Shown here piece after piece: positions 1-6,300 of a DNA stretch of 7,001 bases. Origin of the DNA: Acidobacteriaceae bacterium (GTDB taxonomy: Bacteria > Acidobacteriota > Terriglobia > Terriglobales > SbA1); assembly GCA_003156615.1 (NCBI GenBank), contig PMHI01000511.1, positions 1 through 7,001 of the forward strand. Direction: 5' to 3'. A program made the translations under genes and the position numbers. The notes beneath the pieces were generated by a model. It ran no database searches. It saw only the letters and a list, made by a program, of their open reading frames with translations, and was not told the origin of the DNA. Position 1 is the stretch's first letter; every line of letters starts with the position of its first letter.

Positions 1-1115
1 TGATCTACATCTCCACCGTCCCGATCATGTTCCTTTGCGGCGGCGCACTCGGCTCGTGCTGCGCGCAGGAAGTACCGTCCGGACGATCCGAAGCCGCCGA
101 ATTCCAGAAGTTGGAACCTGCGCTCAAGTTCCTGCGCGAGCGCAATGCGCGGACCTATGCAATTACCACCCCGAATGGAATCGACGAGGCCACCTACGTC
201 GAGATCGGCGGAATCGAGCAATGGATCACGATTCGCGGCGAGGACCGCAACAACCCGGCGCTGCTCTTCCTGCATGGCGGGCCCGGCGATGCGACCAATC
301 CCTGGGGATACGCAGCCTTTCGCAGCTGGCTGAAGTACTTCACCGTCGTGCAGTGGGACCAGCGCGGCTCCGGAAGAACCTTCGGACGAAACGGAGCGGC
401 GTCCGCCTCCACCATCACGCCCGACCGAATGGCCGAGGACGGCATCGAGCTTGCCGAATGGGTGAAGAAGAAGCTGCATAAGGACAAAATCGTTCTCGTC
501 GGGCATTCCTGGGGCTCCGTCCTCGGATTCTTGATGGTGAAGGCGCGCCCCGAACTCTTCTACGCGTTCGTTGGTACCGGTCAGGTCGCCGCGGAATTTG
601 CGCGAAGCTCTGCTGTCGCATACACAGCCCTTGTCGAAAAAGCTTCTCGCGAAGGCAATTCCCGGGCCCTCGCAGAACTGAAGGAAGTCGGGCCTCCTCC
701 CTACAACGATGGAAAAGGCTTTGGGGTCATACACAAGTGGGCGAACCTGTTTGAAGGGGCGGATGTCTTTCTCGCGTCTGCCCTGGGGTTCGCGCTATAC
801 GCGCCCGGGTACACCATCGCCGATATCAACGATTGGTTTGACGGGCAGGGCGTAAGCGGCGAGCGCCTCGTCCCGCATTTCGACGAGCTTGATCGGAAGC
901 TTCTCGGCAGCGAACTCGCGATACCCGTGTTCGTGATCCAGGGCGCCGAGGACTACACCACCCCGGTAAGTCTGGCCAGATCATACGTGGATGCACTGCA
1001 CGCGCCTGGCAAGGCTTTCACCACGATCGAAGGTGCCGGGCATTTTGCCGTTTTCACGAAGCAGGACGAGTTCCTGAAGGAACTCAAAACCCGGGTGCTC
1101 CCGTTGATACGCTAG
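1..1115 (+). CDS. Exported alpha/beta hydrolase, proline iminopeptidase-like (S33 type), 5' partial
   Basis: Alpha/beta-fold serine hydrolase, probably acting on small peptides or esters outside the cytoplasm; the substrate is not readable. Numbering from the ATG at 27, the protein shows HGGPG at 83-87 (oxyanion-hole motif typical of proline iminopeptidases), DQRGSG at 111-116, and the nucleophile elbow GHSWGS at 159-164 with Ser161. Asp309 in GAEDYTTP and His339 in GAGHF complete the triad. The C-terminus is intact, giving 362 residues. The frame is open from position 3, and the eight codons before the ATG continue a hydrophobic stretch (IYISTVPI, then MFLCGGALGS). From the ATG alone the signal would have no basic n-region, so the true start is probably left of the window. 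The stretch ends in LGSCCAQ, which could be a relaxed lipobox (Cys11) or a signal peptidase I site. The next gene is about 350 bases away, so no operon link is visible. Fold and triad are certain; the iminopeptidase activity is a family-level guess. Confidence 0.88.
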   Translation, partial: IYISTVPIMFLCGGALGSCCAQEVPSGRSEAAEFQKLEPALKFLRERNARTYAITTPNGIDEATYVEIGGIEQWITIRGEDRNNPALLFLHGGPGDATNPWGYAAFRSWLKYFTVVQWDQRGSGRTFGRNGAASASTITPDRMAEDGIELAEWVKKKLHKDKIVLVGHSWGSVLGFLMVKARPELFYAFVGTGQVAAEFARSSAVAYTALVEKASREGNSRALAELKEVGPPPYNDGKGFGVIHKWANLFEGADVFLASALGFALYAPGYTIADINDWFDGQGVSGERLVPHFDELDRKLLGSELAIPVFVIQGAEDYTTPVSLARSYVDALHAPGKAFTTIEGAGHFAVFTKQDEFLKELKTRVLPLIR

Positions 1116-1205
1116 AACGTTTTTCACAAATCGTTGTTCACGTGACCTGTAGACAGCAAAGAAAATGTCCTTGGCCAATTCGAGGGTGGGATCGACACCC
1201 TATTC

Positions 1206-1254
1206 AGCCCTGGTTACGGGCTGCGGACTTAACCCGTTAAACCGGGTGCTTTTT
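1206..1254 (+). terminator. Tandem hairpins followed by a T-run, possible terminator
   Basis: Two short perfect stems lie side by side: AGCCC (1206-1210) pairs with GGGCT (1218-1222) around a 7-base loop, and ACCCG (1232-1236) pairs with CGGGT (1243-1247) around a 6-base loop. The second is followed by GC and then TTTTT at 1250-1254. It sits about 90 bases after the hydrolase stop and reads in the right direction to end that transcript. The stems are only 5 bp, so this is weak as an intrinsic terminator. It could instead be leader structure for the dioxygenase. Confidence 0.33.
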
Positions 1255-1407
1255 CTGGCGTTTAGGGAGATCCCGAGCGGATCGCATACCGGTTCGTTTC
1301 AACATTATCGTGAACGGCGAGATGGGTGTATCATCGCCAGCGTTCTCGAAGTGAAAAGGGGATTCCGGTTAATGGGCGATTGGTGTATATCGATTCACTA
1401 CCAGCGA

Positions 1408-1437
1408 GAGACAGGGAAATCTGCGTGGTCATGTAAT
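1408..1437 (+). promoter_or_regulatory. Weak sigma70-like promoter candidate for the dioxygenase
   Basis: GAGACA (1408-1413; 4 of 6 to TTGACA) and TGTAAT (1432-1437; 5 of 6 to TATAAT) are separated by 18 bases. Transcription would begin near 1444, leaving a leader of under 20 bases that includes the Shine-Dalgarno. The match is modest and could be chance in this AT-richer stretch. It would agree with the GTG start at 1462 and argue against the upstream ATGs. Confidence 0.2.
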
Positions 1438-1451
1438 CATGAGCATTTGTC

Positions 1452-1456
1452 AGGAG
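1452..1456 (+). promoter_or_regulatory. Shine-Dalgarno AGGAG that fixes the dioxygenase start at GTG 1462
   Basis: AGGAG ends 5 bases before an in-frame GTG at 1462. The upstream in-frame ATGs at 1165 and 1372 have no comparable site, so this motif decides the start. Confidence 0.65.
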
Positions 1457-1461
1457 CAATC

Positions 1462-2205
1462 GTGACTCAAGATAGTTTCATTCCAGTTGCAACAAATGCC
1501 AGGTCGCGAAACGAACTCGTCGAGCGGGGCTTTAGTCGTCAGACGCTCAGAGTTGATCTAGACATAGCGCGCGCGCTCGAAGCGTTATCCCATGCAGCCT
1601 GGTCCATTCCAAAGGACAAGTATTACGAAGGGGGCGACAGGTATCGTTCCTTAAATCGTCTCCGGGCCGAGATTGTTGAGGGCGGTGTAAAGGTTTGGTT
1701 GAGCGAAGAGAGCACACCCTATGTGCAGCTGAAAAAATACAATACGACACTCGGCGACCAGCCACGAGAGTACGCTCCGCTGCCCGTGGCTATCGCAGGC
1801 TCCATAGGCGTTCGCAAGATGATTGCTCAGCACCTTTGTCGCCTGCCACTCTCGGCGGTAGGTACGAGGTATTTGGTCAACAGCCATCTAATAAGGTTCA
1901 CGGCTACGCCGGGCCGGCCGTGCGACACGAGCCCCCCGGGCTTGCATAAAGACGGGGAAAAATATATCGCCACGCATCTACTGGGCCGCTGCGGCGCTGA
2001 CGGTGGCGAAGTCATCATAACCGACAACGACAAACACGAAATGGATCGCTTCACGATGCGCGAATCGGGTGAGTGTTACGTCTTTGACGATGATCGCATC
2101 TGGCATATGTTGACGCCAGTGGCAGTGCTGGAAGGCAATCAGTACGCCTACCGTGACACGCTGGCGTTCGATATGCTGCCGGAGGGCTGGAAACCCGTGA
2201 CGTGA
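1462..2205 (+). CDS. 2-oxoglutarate/Fe(II) dioxygenase, isoleucine 4-hydroxylase-like (2OG-Fe_Oxy_2 family)
   Basis: Non-heme iron oxygenase expected to couple 2-oxoglutarate decarboxylation to hydroxylation of a small substrate. The best-known relative is the Bacillus free L-isoleucine 4-hydroxylase, so a free amino acid is the leading guess. Numbering from GTG 1462 gives 247 residues, close to the roughly 240 usual for this family. The iron facial triad is visible as His162 and Asp164 in GLHKDGE and His215 in IWHMLTPV. Arg231 in YRDTLAFDM is placed to bind the 2-oxoglutarate carboxylate. GGEVIITDND (181-190) is the conserved strand between them. GTG is chosen for its AGGAG and because family similarity begins only after it; a reading from ATG 1165 would give 346 residues with a meaningless N-terminus. 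No signal peptide is seen, so it is cytoplasmic. Neighbouring gaps of about 350 and 285 bases suggest a single-gene unit. Codons such as CTA, ATA and AGG and the AT-richer 5' part hint at transfer. Family is sure; substrate unknown. Confidence 0.88.
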   Translation: MTQDSFIPVATNARSRNELVERGFSRQTLRVDLDIARALEALSHAAWSIPKDKYYEGGDRYRSLNRLRAEIVEGGVKVWLSEESTPYVQLKKYNTTLGDQPREYAPLPVAIAGSIGVRKMIAQHLCRLPLSAVGTRYLVNSHLIRFTATPGRPCDTSPPGLHKDGEKYIATHLLGRCGADGGEVIITDNDKHEMDRFTMRESGECYVFDDDRIWHMLTPVAVLEGNQYAYRDTLAFDMLPEGWKPVT

Positions 2206-2208
2206 TTC

Positions 2209-2235
2209 GGGGAGCTACCCCGCCGCAGGGCGGGT
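2209..2235 (+). terminator. GC-rich stem-loop after the dioxygenase, possible terminator
   Basis: CCCGCC (2219-2224) pairs with GGCGGG (2229-2234) around the tetraloop GCAG, a six-pair all-GC stem 13 bases after the stop. A competing stem GGGG (2209-2212) with CCCC (2218-2221) overlaps it, and TCGGC/GCCGA (2241-2245 with 2254-2258) follows. No T-run follows, so it is not a canonical intrinsic terminator. Position and strength make a role in ending or stabilising the dioxygenase mRNA plausible. Confidence 0.35.
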
Positions 2236-2259
2236 GCCCCTCGGCCTCCAGCCGCCGAA

Positions 2260-2376
2260 ATGGAGCGTCAACTCTTAGCTCAAGAGCACCCCAACCTCGA
2301 CACTGAGTCGCTAAACAGCAATCTCGTCAAGAACTCACTTGGCGGGATCGGAAGGTACCTGCCAGAGCTGCGGTAA
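2260..2376 (+). CDS. Doubtful 38-codon ORF, unknown product or gene remnant
   Basis: A short ATG-to-TAA frame encodes 38 residues with a balanced, protein-like composition: it begins MERQLLAQEHPNLDTES and ends GGIGRYLPELR. No Shine-Dalgarno precedes the ATG. The same frame is open back to the dioxygenase stop, but the upstream codons read as Arg/Pro/Ala-rich noise. I do not recognise a family. The Glu-His-Pro segment faintly recalls TPR repeats, which is too little to name it. It could be a small gene, the tail of a decayed gene, or chance. Confidence 0.2.
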   Translation: MERQLLAQEHPNLDTESLNSNLVKNSLGGIGRYLPELR

Positions 2377-2477
2377 GGTGGCGGATCACGTTCATCGGGT
2401 GGCTGCCAACCCTTTTCGTTTCTTCTCGAAAAATATCCGGAACTCCGATGTGACGGGCCGCGTATCATTCTCCACAG

Positions 2478-2482
2478 AGGAG
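2478..2482 (+). promoter_or_regulatory. Shine-Dalgarno AGGAG of the ABC ATPase gene
   Basis: AGGAG, inside AGAGGAGAGG, ends 8 bases before ATG 2491. An in-frame GTG at 2485 is only 2 bases from the motif and is too close to be the main start. Confidence 0.7.
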
Positions 2483-2490
2483 AGGTGTGT

Positions 2491-3393
2491 ATGGAACTGC
2501 GCATCGAAAAGCTGTCAAAACGATACCATGGCGGCATTCAGGCTCTGCAAGACGTTTCGCTTCAAATCCCCCAAGGAATGTTTGGGCTCTTAGGTCCGAA
2601 CGGCGCCGGAAAATCCACGTTGATGCGCACTCTGGCCACCCTTCAGGACGCTGATAGCGGAAGCGCCTCTATGGATGGCATTAACGTTCTGAAAGACAGA
2701 GACCAACTCCGCAAGGTGCTCGGCTACCTCCCGCAGGAATTTGGGGTGTATCCAAAAGTCTCCGCCGAAGTGCTGCTCTCTCATTTCGCGACGCTGAAGG
2801 GCATCGGCAATTCAAAAGAGCGCCATGAAGTGGTCGACGCCCTCCTGCAACAGACAAATCTGTGGGAGCATCGCAAAAAGCCGCTTGGCGGCTTCTCCGG
2901 CGGCATGAAGCAGCGCTTCGGCATCGCACAAGCCTTGCTCGGCAATCCCCGGCTAATCATTGTGGACGAGCCCACTGCCGGCCTCGACCCCGAAGAGCGC
3001 GTCCGCTTTCATAACCTGCTCAGCGCGATCGGCGAAAACATTATCGTGATTCTTTCGACTCACATCGTTTCCGACGTAACCGATCTCTGCGGGCAGATGG
3101 CCATAATCCACCAGGGACGTGTCATGGTCACTGGTGAACCCGCGGTGCTGGTGTCCAGCCTGCAGGGTAAAGTGTGGAGGAAGATTATCCATTCCTCTGA
3201 ACTTGCCGCTCATCGCGAACGTTTTAAGGTGATTCTCATCCGCTTGCTTGCCGGTCGCACGCTGATTCACGTCTGGAGTGACACGGCGCCAGAGGCGGGA
3301 TTTGAAGCAGTCACACCCGACCTTGAAGACTTGTACTTCGCGACCATCCGAGGCTATTCCCAACTCTCCTCCCCTACCGGACAGGTGCACTAA
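2491..3393 (+). CDS. ABC-2 type transporter ATP-binding protein
   Basis: Cytoplasmic ATPase that should power the permease encoded immediately downstream. From ATG 2491 it is 300 residues, normal for ABC-2 ATPases. In order: Walker A GPNGAGKST at 35-43 (Lys41), Q-loop Gln82 in LPQEFGVYP, signature FSGGM at 135-139, Walker B LIIVDE at 155-160 with catalytic Glu160, D-loop GLD at 164-166, and H-loop His191 in STHIVSDV. All catalytic motifs are intact. After about residue 225 comes a C-terminal extension with two short strand-rich pieces ending in TPDLEDLYFATIRGYS, the tail usual for ATPases of this class. The TAA at 3391-3393 is 5 bases from the ATG of the permease-peptidase gene, so co-transcription is nearly certain and translational coupling is likely. 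Since the permease partner has two membrane halves in one chain, two copies of this protein are expected per complex. The transported substrate cannot be read from the ATPase. Confidence 0.96.
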   Translation: MELRIEKLSKRYHGGIQALQDVSLQIPQGMFGLLGPNGAGKSTLMRTLATLQDADSGSASMDGINVLKDRDQLRKVLGYLPQEFGVYPKVSAEVLLSHFATLKGIGNSKERHEVVDALLQQTNLWEHRKKPLGGFSGGMKQRFGIAQALLGNPRLIIVDEPTAGLDPEERVRFHNLLSAIGENIIVILSTHIVSDVTDLCGQMAIIHQGRVMVTGEPAVLVSSLQGKVWRKIIHSSELAAHRERFKVILIRLLAGRTLIHVWSDTAPEAGFEAVTPDLEDLYFATIRGYSQLSSPTGQVH

Positions 3394-3398
3394 TCTCT

Positions 3399-6300
3399 AT
3401 GGTCCTTACGATTGCCTCTTTCGAAGTCCGCCAGCGCCTGCGAAGGATCTCCACCTACGTCTACTTCCTCATTTTTTTCGCTCTAAGCGTTTTGTTCACC
3501 TGCATGGCGGGAGGAGCGATTTCCGGCGCCGGGGTGGATTTCGGCACGGGCGGCAAGATCTGGCTGAACTCCCCTTACGCTCTGAACGTGATCACCATGT
3601 ACATCACGTTTCTGGGCATCGTCGTAACCGGCGCGATCGCCGGACAAGCGACCTACCAGGATACGGACAGCCACATCAGCGATCTCTTCTACACCGCGCC
3701 GATCACCAAGTTCGACTATCTGGGCGGCCGGTTTCTCGGTGCCCTCGCTGTGCAGATTCTGATCTTCTCCAGTGTGGGCATCGGAGCCTATGTCGGCATG
3801 CGCCTCCCCTGGCTTGACCAGAGCCGATTGGGACCAAACAACGCCCTTGCCTATTTGCAACCATATTTCACTTTGGTTCTCCCCAACCTCGCGCTGACCA
3901 GCGCAATTTTCTTTGGGCTGGCCGCCTCCTGGAGGAAGATGCTCCCGGTTTACGTGGGCAGCGTTCTCCTGTTGATTGGATATTTCACGGCCGCACAGCT
4001 GTCGACAAACCTGAGCGTCAATACGGTTACAGCGCTTGCGGATCCGTTCGGCGCCAGTGCCGTGGACCGTCTGACCCAATATTGGAGCCCGTTCCAGCGC
4101 AACACCCAACTGATTCCACTCTCCGGAATTCTGCTGCTGAACCGCGTTCTGTGGCTGGGGCTGGGCGCGATCGTCCTGACTATAACCTACATGAGGTTTT
4201 CTCTCTCCTATCCTTCGCAGCGCAGCCGGAGACAACGCGTTGCGACGGATACGGATGCAGACATGCCTGTTCTCTCGGTTCACGCTCTGCCCATTGCACA
4301 TCCGGTTTTCTCCTCCGGCGCCTCGTGGGGGCAGTTCCTTTCCTTAATCCGAATTCAGTTCACGGAGACGGTCAAAAATGTATTTTTCCTGGTCTTGCTC
4401 CTGGCCGGCGGCTTGTTTGCCATCCTGACCGCAAATCAAGTGCTCAATCCCTTTTCCAGCCATTCCTATCCCGTCACATACCAAATGCTCGCGGGAGCCA
4501 CGGGCGGTCTGTTCGTATTTGCTCTGGCCATTATCACGTTCTATGCCGGTGAGTTGGTGTGGCGGGAGCGAGATGCCGGCCTGAACCAGATTGTGGACGC
4601 ATTCCCGGTACAACGATGGGTACTCTTCGGCTCGAAACTGACGGCTCTATTGCTGGTACAGATCATTCTGGTGCTGGTGATCATGGCGGCCGGGATCATC
4701 GTGCAACTCATGCATGGCTATCACCACTTTGAACTCGGGCTGTACTTCACCGATCTGTTTGGGATTCGGCTGTTCCAGTACTGGATGATCTGCGTTCTTG
4801 CTTTCTTCATTCACACCCTGGTGAACCAGAAGTATCTCGGGCATTTCGTGATGGTGCTCTATTTTGTAAGCACGCTCGCGCTGCCCGGAATGGGCCTGCA
4901 ACATTTTCTCTACCGCTTCGGACAGTCTCCTCCTTACACCTATTCCGACATGAACGGCTATGGACCATTCGCCGCTGCTCTGTTCTGGTTCCATCTCTAC
5001 TGGGGCATTGCCGCCATCGCGCTCGCAATGATCACGAACACTCTGTGGGTACGTGGTACGGAGGAAAACTTGCGGGCACGCCTCGAAGTTGTGGCCACTC
5101 GTTTCACTCGGCCAACCGTCGCTGGCTTGTCGGTTTGTGCCGTTCTTCTTATCGTGGTCGGAGGATACATCTTCTACAACACCAACATCCTGAATCCCTA
5201 TTTCACGACCTACGCCATCGACGAAGGTCGCGCCCAGTACGAAAAGAAATACCGGCAATACAAAGATCTTCCCCAGCCCAAGATCACCGATATCAACACG
5301 CAAATCGACCTCGACCCGGCGAACCGTTCCGTCAACCTGCGGGGTACGATGATGCTGGAGAACAAGACCTCCTCCACGATCGATCGCATCGCGATCACTG
5401 TGCTCCCGGTGGATCTTGCACCCGTGCCCCCGCCCCACCGCGAAATTCACAACCTGACATTTGCGGGCGGTCAGACTCCTGTTCTCGAAGACGACGCACT
5501 GGGTTTCTATGTGTACCGGTTGAACTCACCGCTACCACCCCATGGGAGCATCAGGTTCGACTATTCGGTCAGCTACAAGAACGTAGGATTTGTTAATAAC
5601 GCACCCAATCTTGACATCACGTATAACGGAACATTTCTCAACGATCGTTATGCACCATTCATCGGCTACGCTGCGGATATCGAACTGACTGACGACAGCA
5701 CGCGCCACAAACACGGCCTGAACAAAGCTAAGCGCATGCCCAAACTCGAAGATGTTGCCGCCCGCAATGAGAACGGGATCTCGAGCGAAGCCGACTGGAT
5801 CAATCTCGAGTCCACGGTCAGCACCAGTCCCGATCAAATTGCGGTCATGCCAGGCTACCTGCAAAAGGAGTGGATCGAGAACGGCCGCCGCTATTTCCAC
5901 TACAAAATGGATGCGCCCATCCTGAATCTTTACTCGCTGAATTCCGCTCGCTATACGGTGCGCCGGGACCACTGGCACGACGTGAACCTGGAGATTTACT
6001 ATCACGCGGGTCACGAGTTCAACCTCGACCGCATGATGGACAGTTTGAAAGCCAGCCTGGACTATTGCAGCCAGAACTTCAGTCCATTTCAGTTTCACCA
6101 ATTGCGGATTATCGAGTTTCCTCGTTACGGCACTTTTGCCGAGTCCTTCGCCAATACCATTCCCTTCTCCGAGGCAATCGGATTCATCACCTACGTCGAT
6201 CCCGGAACCGTCGACCAGACCGACATTCCCTTCTACGTCACGGCGCACGAGACGGCGCACCAATGGTGGGCGCACCAGGTGATGAGTGCGAATGTGGAAG

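Larger units (their letters stand above)
1116..1461. other. Intergenic region with lower GC between hydrolase and dioxygenase
   Basis: These 346 bases hold no convincing gene. The dioxygenase frame stays open back to an ATG at 1165 (in-frame TAG at 1150), but the extra 99 codons read as an unprotein-like, Cys- and Arg-rich stretch unrelated to the family. Visible elements are an 8-base palindrome TCACGTGA at 1138-1145, two tandem short hairpins at 1206-1247 followed by a T-run, and a weak promoter-like pair just before the dioxygenase start. GC drops to about 48% at 1261-1500. Confidence 0.5.
2206..2490. other. Intergenic region between dioxygenase and ABC operon
   Basis: This 285-base gap starts with a GC-rich hairpin cluster just after the dioxygenase stop. 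It then contains a short open frame at 2260-2376 and ends with the ribosome binding site of the ATPase gene. It must hold the promoter of the ABC operon if that operon is independent, but I see no convincing -35/-10 pair. An AT-richer patch lies around 2417-2445. Confidence 0.5.

Noticed and set aside
1138..1145. Palindrome TCACGTGA as an operator
   Set aside because: Only 8 bases, a single copy, with no adjacent promoter or regulator gene; too weak to call.
1165..1461. N-terminal extension of the dioxygenase from ATG 1165
   Set aside because: No Shine-Dalgarno at 1165, unprotein-like composition, and family length and similarity fit the GTG at 1462.
1116..2490. Mobile element, CRISPR or tRNA in the two gaps
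   Set aside because: I saw no transposase fragments, regular direct repeats, terminal inverted repeats or tRNA-like cloverleaf sequences.
2339..2593. 84-codon + strand frame with a CQSCGK zinc-knuckle-like start
   Set aside because: It overlaps the ATPase start by about 100 bases in another frame, has no ribosome binding site, and has only one CxxC pair. Judged to be chance.
3483..4301. 272-codon open frame on the minus strand
   Set aside because: It lies wholly antisense to the permease coding frame, and its product is Gln/Glu/Arg/His-rich with no domain. It is a shadow of the biased codons on the + strand.
4647..5450. 267-codon open frame on the minus strand
   Set aside because: Antisense to the second permease half and early M1 domain; its His/Glu/Asp-rich product has no recognisable motif, while the + frame gives clear membrane spans.
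5532..6275. 247-codon open frame on the minus strand
   Set aside because: Antisense to the M1 domain, including the HExxH region. The Val/Ile-rich product is a mirror of the + strand codons.
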